A program made the translations under genes and the position numbers. Shown here piece by piece: positions 24,479 to 33,723 of a stretch of DNA of 64,000 bases; the first letter of the stretch is position 1, and every line of letters begins with the position of its first letter. The stretch is from Plantibacter sp. VKM Ac-2880 (lineage in GTDB: Bacteria > Actinomycetota > Actinomycetes > Actinomycetales > Microbacteriaceae), in the NCBI RefSeq assembly GCF_015351235.1, contig NZ_JADKSJ010000001.1, positions 62,001-126,000 of the forward strand, written 5' to 3'. The notes beneath the pieces are model-generated. The model made no database searches, was not told the DNA's origin, and saw only the letters and a list, made by a program, of their open reading frames with translations.

Positions 24479-24594
24479 ACCCAGCGGGCTTCCGGTGCAG
24501 ATTCGTTACGAGCACGAAACGTGCGCGTATGACAGCTGCAGCGCAACGTCGCGGCGTAGGGCCGCGCTCTCACGCCATCGGTGATCGCGCCTGC

Positions 24595-25614
24595 TCAGTA
24601 CCCTCGGACGGTGTCGTAGCGGTTGAGGAGCGGCCGACCCTCGCGATACCGCGCGAGGTTGTCGAGGAACAGCGCCGTGAGGGTAGCGTTCTCGCTCTCC
24701 ACCGTCGACGCCGAGTGCGGCGAGATGAGGACGTTCTCGAGGTCCCAGAGCGGTGAGTCGGCGGGCAGCGGCTCCTCGCGGAAGACGTCCAGGGCCGCGC
24801 CACCCAGCCGACCCGAGCGAAGGGCCTCGATGAGGGCGTCCTCGTCGATCACCTGCCCGCGTGCGAGGTTGACCACGGCGGCGTGCTCCGGGAGGAGCGC
24901 GATGCGTTCGGCGCTGATGAGTCCCTCGGTCTCGGGTGTGAGCGCCGTGCAGAGCACGAGCACGTCGGTGCCCGGCAGCACCTCGTCGAGCCGCTCCACG
25001 TCGCTCAGCTCGACTCCCTCCGGCAGCTCGTAGCTCCCGCCGACGCGACCCACCGCGGTCACCCGGGCACCGATGGCGTCGAAGGTCCGCACCACGTTCG
25101 CCCCCATGCCGCCTACGCCGACGACCGTGACGCGCATGCCGGCGAGCTGCCTGGTCGTGAAGCGCTCGAACCGACGCTCGCGCTTCCGCCGCTGCAGGTC
25201 GGGCAGGCCCTTCGCGACGAAGAGCGCGCCGGTGAGGGCGAACTCAGCGAGCGGCACGGCGTGCACACCACCGGCCGTGGTGACGGTGAGGTCGCTGCGG
25301 TCGAGTCCGGTGCTCCGCATGAACGCGCCGATGCCGGCACTCGTCGCCTGGATCCACCGCAGGTTCGGTGCACGCTGCGGGAGGGCCGCCGGATCCTGCC
25401 AGTCGAAGTCGAAGGCGACCTCGGCTCGCGCGAGCATGTCCTCCCAGCGCCACTGGTCCGTGGCGGACAGCTCCGGCGTCGGGCCGCGGTGATCAGCGAC
25501 GTACTGCGGCACCGCGACGAGCGCCGGGTCGTACAGGACCTCCACGTCGGGATGGGAGGCGGCGATCGCCTCGACGTGCTCCGGTTCGAGGTGACTCGCG
25601 ATGAGGATCCGCAT
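24595..25614 (-). CDS. D-2-hydroxyacid dehydrogenase
   Basis: 339-residue NAD(P)-dependent reductase of 2-keto acids. It has the usual split arrangement, with the Rossmann loop VGVGGMG (165-171) in the middle and catalytic Arg252 (NLARG), Glu281 (REEPLP) and His300 (ISPHSAS). After the loop the region reads TAVGRVGGS, an Arg at 190 favouring NADP(H). Substrate (glyoxylate, hydroxypyruvate, other) is not specified. It lies 27 bp after... the start is 27 bp left of the orphan sugar-binding protein stop, on the same strand, so the two may share a transcript. Confidence 0.9.
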   Translation of the reverse strand: MRILIASHLEPEHVEAIAASHPDVEVLYDPALVAVPQYVADHRGPTPELSATDQWRWEDMLARAEVAFDFDWQDPAALPQRAPNLRWIQATSAGIGAFMRSTGLDRSDLTVTTAGGVHAVPLAEFALTGALFVAKGLPDLQRRKRERRFERFTTRQLAGMRVTVVGVGGMGANVVRTFDAIGARVTAVGRVGGSYELPEGVELSDVERLDEVLPGTDVLVLCTALTPETEGLISAERIALLPEHAAVVNLARGQVIDEDALIEALRSGRLGGAALDVFREEPLPADSPLWDLENVLISPHSASTVESENATLTALFLDNLARYREGRPLLNRYDTVRGY

Positions 25615-25641
25615 GATGTTCCATCATGCCGTGACCGAGGA

Positions 25642-26958
25642 TCAGTCGTTCATGGCGGCGTTCGCCGCGTCCTGCGCCTTCTTCAGTCCGTCGGCCACCG
25701 GCGTCGTCCCCGCGAAGATCTCCTTGAAGATCGGGTCGTACGCCGCGAGGCCCTTGGCGTAGCTGGCGCCCGTCGGGGGTGCGATCGTCTTCGCGTCGTC
25801 GTCGATCACGTCGAAGAAGGGCTGCACGTCGACGTCCTCACCCTTCCAGTACGAGAAGTACTGCTTCTGGGCGGCGGTCACCGCTGGGACGGCCGCGCCG
25901 GACGAACCGACGGGCGCGTTGCCCTCGGTGCTGCCGAGCCAGGCGAGCACCTTCTTCACCTGGTCGCGGTGTTCCGTCGCCGCGTTGCCCGCTGCCGCGA
26001 TGCCGTTCGTCACGCTCACCCGACCCGCCGGACCGGACGGGAGCTCGGCCACGCCCCAGCGGAAGTCGGCGCCGTCGTGCACGGCCTTCAGGCTGTAGAG
26101 CCCCGACTGGAACATCGCGACCTTGCCCTGGATGAACGCGTCGCGCGCGAAATCGCCGTCGGCGTTGGTCGAGGCGGCCGGAGGGGCGACCTTGGCACCG
26201 TTGATCGCGTTGACGAGGTAGCTGATGGACTCACTGGTCTTCGGGTCGTTGAACGCGAAGTCGTCGCCGTCCTGGTACGTGCCGCCGTTCGAACCGATGA
26301 AGGGCAGCAGTACCGCCTGCAGGTCGTAGCCGAGGCCGGTGCCGTAGGTGGCGGGCGCCGCCGGGTTGAAGCCAGGCTGGTCGGCCGAGACACCGGCCGC
26401 GTCCTTCGTCAGCTTCTTGGCCAAGGGCAGGAACGTGTCCTTCGCCGTGTCGGGCGACCAGGTCGCCTTCGTGAGTTCCTCGGGCTTCACGCCGGCCGCG
26501 TCGAGCAGGTCGGCGTTGTAGTAGACCGCGATACCGGCGTCCGACAGCTGGGGCACCGCCCAGAGCTTGTCGTCGCGGGTGAACTGATCGACGACGCTCG
26601 GCGCCCAGGCCTTCGAGGCGTCGTCGCCGAGGGTCTGCCCGACATCGAGGAGGCTGCCGCTGTCGGCGTATCCGGCGAGGTAGGTGTTGTTCAGCCAGAA
26701 GACGTCCGGTGCGGTGTCCGCCGCGACGTCGGTGCGGAGCTTCGTCCAGTAGTCGGCCCACTCCACGACGTCCACCCGGACGCGGATGTCGGGGTTCTCG
26801 CGCTCGAAGGCGGCGAAGGAGGTCTCGTAGGCGTCGGCGACGGCCGAGTCCCAGACCCGCACGGTCACGGTCGTGCGCTCCGTCGACCCGGCGGCACACC
26901 CGCTCAACAGCAGGGCCGAAGCGCCCGCGATCGCAAGGGCGGCGTGTCGCTTGTGCAT
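25642..26958 (-). CDS. Sugar ABC transporter substrate-binding lipoprotein (orphan)
   Basis: 438 residues. Signal peptide with lipobox LLSGC, then a family-1 extracellular solute-binding fold: VTVRVWDSAVADAYETSFAAFE, DVFWLNNTYLAGYADSGSLLDV, KLWAVPQLSDAGIAVYYN, and a C-terminal KKVLAWLGSTEGNAPVG. GAAGGA lies 5 nt before the ATG at 26958. No permease or ATPase is adjacent: flanks are the hydroxyacid dehydrogenase and the CCA-adding enzyme. It must use a transporter encoded elsewhere, or be a remnant of a larger operon. Confidence 0.9.
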   Translation of the reverse strand: MHKRHAALAIAGASALLLSGCAAGSTERTTVTVRVWDSAVADAYETSFAAFERENPDIRVRVDVVEWADYWTKLRTDVAADTAPDVFWLNNTYLAGYADSGSLLDVGQTLGDDASKAWAPSVVDQFTRDDKLWAVPQLSDAGIAVYYNADLLDAAGVKPEELTKATWSPDTAKDTFLPLAKKLTKDAAGVSADQPGFNPAAPATYGTGLGYDLQAVLLPFIGSNGGTYQDGDDFAFNDPKTSESISYLVNAINGAKVAPPAASTNADGDFARDAFIQGKVAMFQSGLYSLKAVHDGADFRWGVAELPSGPAGRVSVTNGIAAAGNAATEHRDQVKKVLAWLGSTEGNAPVGSSGAAVPAVTAAQKQYFSYWKGEDVDVQPFFDVIDDDAKTIAPPTGASYAKGLAAYDPIFKEIFAGTTPVADGLKKAQDAANAAMND

Positions 26959-27043
26959 GAGCATCCTTCGTTCCGGGGACCTCAGGGAGGCTAGCAGTTC
27001 AGTCTGAAGGCCCGCGAAGTGCCGCGGACGGGGTGGGACGGGG

Positions 27044-28495
27044 TCAGCGTGAGGCCCACCACTCGAGGAGTCGGCGGGTGGCCTCCTCCTCGCCGAGCGG
27101 GCCCTCGTCGAGGCGCAGCTCCAGCAGCCAGCGGTAGGCCTCTCCGACCTCGCGACCGGGCGCGATGCCGAGCACCTCCTGGATGCGGTTGCCGTCGAGG
27201 TCCGGTCGGACCGATTCCAGCTCCTCCTGCTCCTGGAGCTCGACGATGCGCTGCTCCAGGTCGTCGTAGGCGAAACCGAGGCGGTCGGCCTTGCGGCGGT
27301 TGCGGGTCGTGACGTCGGCCCGGACGAGCATGTGGAGCCGTTCGAGCAGCGGGCCGGCGTCGCGCACGTACCGCCGCACCGCGGAGTCCGCCCACACGCC
27401 CTCCGAATATCCGAAGAACCGCATGTGCAGCTCGACGAGCCGGGCGACGCTCTTGATCGTGTCACCGTCGTAGCGGAGCGCGGTGAGGCGCTTCTTCGCG
27501 AGCTTCGCACCGACGAGGTCGTGGTGATAGAAGGTCACCGCGGCGCCGGGGCCGATCTTCTTGGTCGCCGGCTTGCCGATGTCGTGCAGGAGCGCCGCCC
27601 AGCGGAGGACGAGGTCCGGCGCCTCACCGGGGTGGCGCGCGTGCTCGTAGCCGATCGCCTGCTCGAGCACCGTGAGCGAGTGCTGGTAGACGTCCTTGTG
27701 GTGGTGGTGCTCGTCGGGCTCCAGCCGGAGCGCGGGCAGCTCGGGGAGCACGAGGTCGGCGATACCGGTGTCGACGAGCAGCTCGAGGCCGGCGCGCGGA
27801 CGGTCGGTCGCGAGCAGTTTGCCGAGCTCGGCCTGGATGCGTTCCGGGCTCACGATGGAGATCGTCTCGCGACGCTCCTCCATCGCCTGCACGACGTCGT
27901 CCGCCGGGTGGAACCCGAGCTGCGACGCGAACCGTGCGGCCCGGAGCATGCGCAGCGGGTCGTCGCCGAAGGAGACCTCCGGGGCGCTAGGCGTCCGCAG
28001 CAGCTGGGCGACGAGGTCCTCGACGCCGCCGGACGGGTCCACCAGGGTGATCTCGGGCACGCGGAGCGCCATCGAGTTGACGGTGAAGTCGCGTCGCCGC
28101 AGATCGTCCTCGAGCGTGTCGCCGAACGCGACGACCGGCTTCCGCGTCACGCCGTCGTACGCGTCGGCCCGGTAGGTCGTGATCTCGACCGTGTCGGCGT
28201 GCTCGACCCCGGCGTCGTCGACGACGGACACCTTCGCACCGATCGTGCCGAAGTCACGGCCGACGTCCCACCACGCGCTCGCGATCGGCTTCAGCACGGA
28301 GAGGATCTGATCGGGTGAGGCGTTCGAGGTGAAGTCGAGGTCGCTGACCGGCCGACCGAGCATCGCATCGCGGACCGGACCACCGACGAGGGCCAGCTCG
28401 AAGCCGGCTTCGGCGAACACCGTCGCGACCCGGGCGACCACGGGCGACGAGGCCAAGTCCCGCAGGCGTACCAAGGATTCCGCCACGCTCACCAT
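27044..28495 (-). CDS. cca: CCA tRNA nucleotidyltransferase
   Basis: 483-residue enzyme that adds or repairs the 3' CCA of tRNA. The nucleotidyltransferase head has LVGGPVRDAMLGRPVSDLDFTSNA with the catalytic DxD, RRDFTVNSMAL and the RNA-binding RAARFASQLGF; an HD domain follows (ALLHDIGKPATK), as in the bacterial type with phosphohydrolase activity. The ATG at 28495 is preceded by TACGAT at 28508-28503, 7 nt away, indicating a leaderless mRNA, and this fixes the start. Divergent from the Stealth gene. Confidence 0.95.
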   Translation of the reverse strand: MVSVAESLVRLRDLASSPVVARVATVFAEAGFELALVGGPVRDAMLGRPVSDLDFTSNASPDQILSVLKPIASAWWDVGRDFGTIGAKVSVVDDAGVEHADTVEITTYRADAYDGVTRKPVVAFGDTLEDDLRRRDFTVNSMALRVPEITLVDPSGGVEDLVAQLLRTPSAPEVSFGDDPLRMLRAARFASQLGFHPADDVVQAMEERRETISIVSPERIQAELGKLLATDRPRAGLELLVDTGIADLVLPELPALRLEPDEHHHHKDVYQHSLTVLEQAIGYEHARHPGEAPDLVLRWAALLHDIGKPATKKIGPGAAVTFYHHDLVGAKLAKKRLTALRYDGDTIKSVARLVELHMRFFGYSEGVWADSAVRRYVRDAGPLLERLHMLVRADVTTRNRRKADRLGFAYDDLEQRIVELQEQEELESVRPDLDGNRIQEVLGIAPGREVGEAYRWLLELRLDEGPLGEEEATRRLLEWWASR

Positions 28496-28554
28496 GGGAT
28501 CAATCGTAGCCGGACGGCACCGGAGGCCCCGTCGACGTCGAGCTGACGCCGCGA

Positions 28555-30324
28555 GTGGACGACGGCCGTACAATAACGAGGAACCCACTCCCCAGCAGAC
28601 CAGAGGCGGACACGATCACGAACGAACTCGACGACCAGCGGATCACCGTCGGCACTCAGGCACCGACGGCCTTCACCAGTACCGTGAAGGACTCCAATCC
28701 GCCGGAACTCCCGTTCACCACAGCTCCGGAACTCGTCCTCGTCACCGGCGGCTCCCGCTCACCGCGGTTCGAGCGCCCCGACGTGGTCCAGCGCAAGGGC
28801 ATCTACACGCTCATCAACGGGCACCTGACGCCGCAGCAGTCTATGGTCGAAGACCTCCTCGCCGTCGCCGAGGCGCTCGACGCGGCGGAGATCGAGTACC
28901 TCCTCATCCGCGGGGAGCACGACCGCCCCGTCATCGTCATCGACCGCTCGCTCCGGAAGCGCCTGCAGGCCGCCCTCGCCGAGGCGTTCGCCGACGAACC
29001 GTTCTACAGCGTCCCGCTCAAGGCGCGCATGGACTCGATGAAGCCCGCAGGCGAACCGCACCTCCTCTCCGACGGCCTGCTCGCCGGCTCACGCAAGGCC
29101 GAGGTCTTCCGCCTCTACCGCCCGCGCATCGAACCGCTCGGCCGCCTCCGCTACGGCATGGAGACGGCGCTGCAGCTCGAGTTCTGGCGGTTCGGCGACG
29201 AAGAGATCACGGCTCCGGTCGAGAACGTCCTCATGCGCACCTACATGCCGCGCACGGAGGCGGTCGAGACCACCGTCGAACGGTACGGCCGCACCTGGCG
29301 CACCCTCGAGCACATGTTCGGCGCGCTCGCGAGCGACGTCACCTTCGACATCGACCTCGTGTTCTCCTGGGTCGACGGCTCGTCGGAGGAGTTCCAGCGC
29401 GCCCGGGCGAAGCGCATGCAGAGCTACGTCGTCGGGGACGGCGACGACTCCGACGCCCGCTTCCGCCAGATCAACGAGCTGAAGTACGCGCTCCGCAGCG
29501 TCCACACCTTCGCCCCGTGGATCCGGCGCATCTTCATCGCGACCGACTCCCCCGCGCCCGAATGGCTGGCGGAGCACCCCAAGGTCACCATCGTGCGCAG
29601 CGAGGAGTTCTTCGCCGACCTCGACGCCCTGCCGACGCACAACTCCATGGCCGTCGAGAGCCAGCTCCACCGCATCGAGGGGCTGTCCGAGCACTTCCTG
29701 TACTCCAACGACGACATGTTCCTCGGCCGACCGATCAGCCCCGAGCTGTTCTTCTCACCCGGCGGGATCAGCAAGTTCGTCGAGGCGACGACCCGCATCG
29801 GCCTCGGCGCGAACGACCCGTCCCGCAGCGGCTTCGAGAACGCCGCCCGCGTGAACCGTCGCCTCCTGCACGAGCGCTTCGGACGCGTCACCACGAGGCA
29901 CCTCGAGCACTGCGCCGCACCGCTCCGCCGCAGCATCATGGCGGAGATGGAGCAGGAGTTCGCCGAGGAGTTCCGCTCGACGGCCCACAGCGCCTTCCGC
30001 GCCGCCGACAACATCTCGGTGACGAACTCGTTCTACCACTACTACGGGCTCATGACCGGGCGAGCGGTGCAGCAGACCCAGGCGAAGGTCCGCTACATCG
30101 AGACCACGCTCAAGCAGTCGATCGGACAGATGGAGCGACTCCTGAAGCGACGCGATCAGGACATGTTCTGCCTGAACGACGGCAGCCGCCCGGAGATCTC
30201 CGTCGAGGAGCGCACGACCGCGGTGATCGACTTCCTCGACCGTTACTTCCCGTTCCCGGCTCCGTGGGAACGCGAGGCCGCCGTGCCGAGCACGCTGGAG
30301 ATCGAGCCCGCCAAGCTCAGCTGA
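28555..30324 (+). CDS. Stealth family phosphotransferase
   Basis: Up to 589 residues. Stealth proteins transfer hexose-1-phosphate units in building phosphodiester-linked surface polysaccharides. The four conserved regions are in order: CR1 DIDLVFSWVDGSSEEF (about residue 263), CR2 RFRQINELKYALRSVHTFAPW and IFIATDSPAPEWL, CR3 HNSMAVESQLHRI with FLYSNDDMFLGRPI, CR4 SFYHYYGLMTGRAV. The N-terminal ~260 residues include a segment (EYLLIRGEHDRPVIVID) often found before CR1 in actinobacteria. The start is uncertain: GTG at 28555 gives the longest frame, but TACAAT at 28568-28573 looks like a -10, which would put the start at GTG 28684 or later. No other capsule genes are adjacent. Confidence 0.9.
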   Translation: MDDGRTITRNPLPSRPEADTITNELDDQRITVGTQAPTAFTSTVKDSNPPELPFTTAPELVLVTGGSRSPRFERPDVVQRKGIYTLINGHLTPQQSMVEDLLAVAEALDAAEIEYLLIRGEHDRPVIVIDRSLRKRLQAALAEAFADEPFYSVPLKARMDSMKPAGEPHLLSDGLLAGSRKAEVFRLYRPRIEPLGRLRYGMETALQLEFWRFGDEEITAPVENVLMRTYMPRTEAVETTVERYGRTWRTLEHMFGALASDVTFDIDLVFSWVDGSSEEFQRARAKRMQSYVVGDGDDSDARFRQINELKYALRSVHTFAPWIRRIFIATDSPAPEWLAEHPKVTIVRSEEFFADLDALPTHNSMAVESQLHRIEGLSEHFLYSNDDMFLGRPISPELFFSPGGISKFVEATTRIGLGANDPSRSGFENAARVNRRLLHERFGRVTTRHLEHCAAPLRRSIMAEMEQEFAEEFRSTAHSAFRAADNISVTNSFYHYYGLMTGRAVQQTQAKVRYIETTLKQSIGQMERLLKRRDQDMFCLNDGSRPEISVEERTTAVIDFLDRYFPFPAPWEREAAVPSTLEIEPAKLS

Positions 30325-30334
30325 GCGGAGGGCC

Positions 30335-30439
30335 GCCCTTCGACAGGCTCAGGGACCGAGGCGGTCACCGAGCCGGTCGACGAGCCAGTGACCAGCGGGC
30401 GACCGCGCCGCGAACCGATCCCTGAGCCTGTCGAAGGGC
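30335..30439. repeat. Inverted pair of the 20-bp dispersed repeat
   Basis: GCCCTTCGACAGGCTCAGGGA (split here as GCCCTTCGACA and GGCTCAGGGA) at 30335-30355 and its exact complement at 30419-30439: 21-bp perfect arms 63 bp apart, between the convergent Stealth and PRISE-type genes. The same repeat occurs four times in tandem at 31577-31726. Here it can form a long stem and may terminate both genes. Confidence 0.85.
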
Positions 30440-30441
30440 GC

Positions 30442-31521
30442 TCAGGGGACGATACGCTCCTCGCGGAGGCGGTCGAAGATCGCCGTGAACGCGTCCAGGG
30501 TGCGCCGGTAGCCGGTGAACCCGGCGAGGCGGCTCTTGCTCATGTCGGTGACGACCTCGATGTCGCGCCCCAGGTCTCCGTCGGTGTGCCACCAGGACGC
30601 CACCCGTGCGAGGTCGGCCTCGACCAGACCGTGTTCGGCCACCAGCTCGGCCCACTCGCCTTCGAGCCCGACCATCTGCTGCTCGAGCGGACGCGGTGCG
30701 TCGCGGAACCCCTCGGCTTCGACGCCGAAGTACGCGGCCAGCCGAGGCCACATCCAACGCCAGCGGAAGACGTCGCCGTTGACGATGTTGAACGCCTCGT
30801 CCGCTCCGGCCGGCGAGGTCGCCGCCCACAGCATCTGCTCGGCGAGGAGTCCGGCGTCGGTCATGTCGGTGAGCCCGTTCCACTGGGTCTCGGAGCCGGG
30901 GAACACGAACGGCCGACCGAGTCGCTTGCAGAGCGAGGCCTGCACCGCGATCGTCGACGCCATGTTCATCGCGTTGCCGACCGCGTGCCCGATCACCGTG
31001 TGCGAGCGGTGCACCGACCAGGTGAAGCCCGACCGCGCAGCCGCCGCGAACAGCTCGTCCTCCTGCTCGTAGTAGAAGTTGGGCGTGTCGAGCCGCGGCT
31101 CGTCCTCGTGGAACGGGGTGTCGGGCATCTCGCCCGCCGCGTAGGCCTCGAACGGACCGAGGTAGTGCTTGAGGCCGGTGACCAGGGCGACGTGCTGCAC
31201 CGGCTCGTCCGACAGCGCGGCGAGGAGGTCGCGGACCATGCCGCCGTTCACCCGGATGTTCTCGGCCTCGGAGTCCTGCCGCGACCAGGCCGTGAAGAAC
31301 ACGTGGGAGACCCCGCTGCCACCGAGGACCCGACGGAGGTCGTCCGCGTTCCGGAGGTCGGCGACGACGTGCTCGACCTGCGGGTGGGAGACGGGAGCAC
31401 TGCGCGAGAGGGCCAGGATGCGCCAGTCGCCGTCGGCCAGGAGGTGTGACACGATCGCGGCGCCGGTGATGCCGCTGGCGCCGACGACGAGTGCGGTGCG
31501 ACGGTTCGGTGAAGAAGTCAT
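30442..31521 (-). CDS. SDR-family oxidoreductase, PRISE type (progesterone 5-beta-reductase/iridoid synthase-like)
   Basis: 359 residues. Atypical extended SDR: N-terminal VVGASGITGAAI (13-24), VFFTAWSRQDSEAENIRVNGGM, then the PRISE landmarks VALVTGLKHYLGPF and PNFYYEQEDELF, with Lys in GLKHY and Tyr in FYYEQED replacing the usual YxxxK pair, WSVHRSHTVIG, and FNIVNGDVFRWRWMW. Plant members reduce enone or 8-oxogeranial double bonds with NADPH; bacterial substrates are largely unknown. Single gene, flanked on both sides by copies of the dispersed repeat. Confidence 0.85.
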   Translation of the reverse strand: MTSSPNRRTALVVGASGITGAAIVSHLLADGDWRILALSRSAPVSHPQVEHVVADLRNADDLRRVLGGSGVSHVFFTAWSRQDSEAENIRVNGGMVRDLLAALSDEPVQHVALVTGLKHYLGPFEAYAAGEMPDTPFHEDEPRLDTPNFYYEQEDELFAAAARSGFTWSVHRSHTVIGHAVGNAMNMASTIAVQASLCKRLGRPFVFPGSETQWNGLTDMTDAGLLAEQMLWAATSPAGADEAFNIVNGDVFRWRWMWPRLAAYFGVEAEGFRDAPRPLEQQMVGLEGEWAELVAEHGLVEADLARVASWWHTDGDLGRDIEVVTDMSKSRLAGFTGYRRTLDAFTAIFDRLREERIVP

Positions 31522-31576
31522 CCGTCAACGATAGGCGCGTCGGAGTCGGGGTCCTCCCGGAACGGTGAGGTCGCAG

Positions 31577-31726
31577 CCCTTCGACAGGCTCAGGGACCAG
31601 GGGGTGGCCCGGCCGCAGCCCTTCGACAGGCTCAGGGACCGAAGGGGGTGGCCCGGCCGCAGCCCTTCGACAGGCTCAGGGACCGAAGGGGGTGGCCCGG
31701 CTGCGGCCCTTCGACAGGCTCAGGGA
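31577..31726 (+). repeat. Four tandem copies of a ~44-bp unit carrying the dispersed 20-mer
   Basis: CCCTTCGACAGGCTCAGGGA begins at 31577, 31619, 31663 and 31707 (periods 42, 44, 44), each followed by a GAAGGGGGTGGCCCGG-type filler that is also conserved. Unlike CRISPR, the intervening DNA is itself repeated. It lies between the starts/stops of the PRISE gene and the phosphoesterase gene. Confidence 0.95.
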
Positions 31727-31736
31727 CCAGGAGGGT

Positions 31737-32675
31737 CTAGACCATCACGCCGATCGGCATCGTGAGCGGCGGCTCCGGCTCGACCCGGACCGTGTCCGAC
31801 TCGGGGAGCTCGACGCCCGCGAGCGCGAGGCGGCGCGCGCTCTCCTCGGGGTCGATGTAGTGGAGTGGAGGCGTCTCGCCGAGCGGGACGACGGAGTGCA
31901 GCACCGTGGACCCGTACACGTGCACGAGGTTGAAGGCCCGGGCGCCGTCGCGTCCTCTGGTTCCACCGACGGGCACGTTGAGGTCCTGCGTGTAACACGT
32001 CGCGGACGCGACCGAGACGGGGATGCCGGCGAAGGTCGCGGTCGAGGAGTAGTGGAGGTGCCCGGCAAGGATGCTGCGGACGTCCGAGCCCTCCAGGACC
32101 TCCGCGAGCTTCGGCTGGTCGCGCAGCTCCACGCTCACGGCCAGGTCGAGCACGCTCGGCACGGGCGGGTGGTGCATCGCCAGGATCGTCCCGTGCGGGG
32201 CCGTGGTCGCGAGCTCCTCGGCGAGCCAGTCGAGCTGGGCGTCGGACACCTCGCCGTGGTGGTGGCCGGGGACGCTCGAGTCGAGGCTGATGACCCGGAG
32301 GCCGTTGACGTCGTAGACGCGGTCGACGGGGCGGGTCGTGGGGACCTCGCCGAACAGGCCGGCGCGGAACGCCTGGCGGTCGTCGTGGTTGCCCATGACC
32401 CAGATGATCTGGGAACCGAGACGCGCGGCGACCGGTTCCACGATCGCGCGGATGCGGTCGTACGCGTCAGGTTCGCCCTTGTCGGCGAGGTCGCCGGTGA
32501 AGATGATCGCCTCCGGACGCCCCCCGGACGCCTCGAACTCCGCGAAGAGCTGCCGCAGGTGCGTTTCACTGTCGACCGCTCCGTACAGGCTCCCCCCACC
32601 GGCGAGGAGGTGCGTGTCGCTCACATGGAGCAGGAAGTGATCAGGCCTCGGGTACTCGGCCGTGCGAAGACTCAC
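31737..32675 (-). CDS. Metallophosphoesterase (CpdA-like phosphodiesterase)
   Basis: 312 residues with the calcineurin-like di-metal signature: [33 protein letters not shown] and AGHLHYSS in order. CpdA relatives hydrolyse cyclic nucleotides or other phosphodiesters. GTG start at 32675 ([14 protein letters not shown]) gives the N-terminus expected for the family; a further 27 in-frame residues upstream are unlikely. The C-terminal ~70 residues ([19 protein letters not shown]) form an extra beta domain. No membrane segment. Confidence 0.9.
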   Translation of the reverse strand: MSLRTAEYPRPDHFLLHVSDTHLLAGGGSLYGAVDSETHLRQLFAEFEASGGRPEAIIFTGDLADKGEPDAYDRIRAIVEPVAARLGSQIIWVMGNHDDRQAFRAGLFGEVPTTRPVDRVYDVNGLRVISLDSSVPGHHHGEVSDAQLDWLAEELATTAPHGTILAMHHPPVPSVLDLAVSVELRDQPKLAEVLEGSDVRSILAGHLHYSSTATFAGIPVSVASATCYTQDLNVPVGGTRGRDGARAFNLVHVYGSTVLHSVVPLGETPPLHYIDPEESARRLALAGVELPESDTVRVEPEPPLTMPIGVMV

Positions 32676-32854
32676 GTGACAACTCTCGTTCGAGCGATGC
32701 TCTCCGAACCGCATCGCAGCTGTTCGACCATCTGACCAGACTCTGTTGAACGACAACGGAACGCCACGCTACGACGTGGGAAACGCATCGGCAAGCGGAG
32801 GGGCCGACATCCAGGTGACTCACACCTGACGGTGGCCTGCGGGATGATGTCCGC

Positions 32855-33622
32855 ATGCCGTATCTCGACGACGACGAGCAGCCGCTGCAGCGGATCGACC
32901 TCGCGCAGATCCCCCCGACCGGCCGCCTGTTCCGGCTCGAACGTCGCATCGGGTTCCAGGAGCACGCGCCCGACGGCCCCGTCGTCTGGGCACCCGCGCA
33001 CGACGAGGCGGACGACGTGGACGACGCACGTCGACGGACGGATCTCGCGTCCGTCCCCGGCGTGCTCTGGAGCTTCATCGGCAGCTACGGCCGCCAGTCA
33101 GCGCCGGCGATCGTGCACGACCACCGCGTGTCCCTCGCGCTCGGACTGCGCCCTGAGGAAGCGCTCGTCCAGCGCTTCGAGGATGACCGGCAATTCCGGG
33201 TCGGTCTCCGCCAGCAGCGGGTGCCGCTCCTGCGTGCCTGGCTGATGTGGGCCGTCGTCTCGGTGGAACGGTACGTCCGGCACGCCCCGCGCCTCGCCGC
33301 CGTGCTGATCGGACAGTCGGTCCTCGGCATCCTGGCGATCGCGACCGCGACGATCGGACTCGTCACCCCGTTGCTCGGTGCACAGAGCCCCGGGTGGCTC
33401 GCCCTCGCGATCGCACCCGCCGCCCTGGCGGTGTTCTGGCGCGAGGAACGCAGGCTGCTCGTCTGGTTGCCCTATGCGGGTGCGCTGCTGGCACCGCTGC
33501 TGCTCGTCCAGCTCGCCGCGGTCGGGGGCTTCCGCCTGCTCGAGCTGCTCGTGCGGGAGACGATCGACCGCCCGTTCCTCGACGACACCCCCGGCCCGGT
33601 CGTCTCGCCGACCCTCCGCTGA
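32855..33622 (+). CDS. DUF1353 membrane protein
   Basis: 255 residues. The first half contains the DUF1353 signature TDLASVPGVLWSFIGSYGRQSAPAIVHDH, whose function is unknown; some phage relatives carry the same domain. The second half has three or four hydrophobic segments (LAAVLIGQSVLGILAIATATIGLVTPLLG; WLALAIAPAALAVFW; LLVWLPYAGALLAPLLLVQLAAVGG), so here the domain is membrane-tethered. GATGAT lies 6 nt before the ATG, possibly a leaderless promoter. Single gene ending at a nested hairpin. Confidence 0.75.
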   Translation: MPYLDDDEQPLQRIDLAQIPPTGRLFRLERRIGFQEHAPDGPVVWAPAHDEADDVDDARRRTDLASVPGVLWSFIGSYGRQSAPAIVHDHRVSLALGLRPEEALVQRFEDDRQFRVGLRQQRVPLLRAWLMWAVVSVERYVRHAPRLAAVLIGQSVLGILAIATATIGLVTPLLGAQSPGWLALAIAPAALAVFWREERRLLVWLPYAGALLAPLLLVQLAAVGGFRLLELLVRETIDRPFLDDTPGPVVSPTLR

Positions 33623-33641
33623 CCCGCGCCGGGCGAGCAGT

Positions 33642-33718
33642 GCTCCCTGTCTCAGGAACGCCCCGGCGTGCCGGAGAGGGGGGGTCCGACACGCCGGGAC
33701 GCACCTGAGACAAGGAGC
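33642..33718. terminator. Nested two-stem bidirectional terminator
   Basis: Outer arms GCTCCCTGTCTCAGG (33642-33656) and CCTGAGACAAGGAGC (33704-33718), 14 of 15 pairs; inner arms CCCGGCGTG (33662-33670) and CACGCCGGG (33690-33698), perfect. Lies between the convergent DUF1353 gene and the second peptide ABC operon. Confidence 0.75.
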
Positions 33719-33723
33719 GCGGC

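Noticed and set aside
31577-31726. CRISPR array
   Set aside because: Only four units, and the DNA between the 20-mers is itself repeated, so there are no unique spacers; no cas genes nearby.
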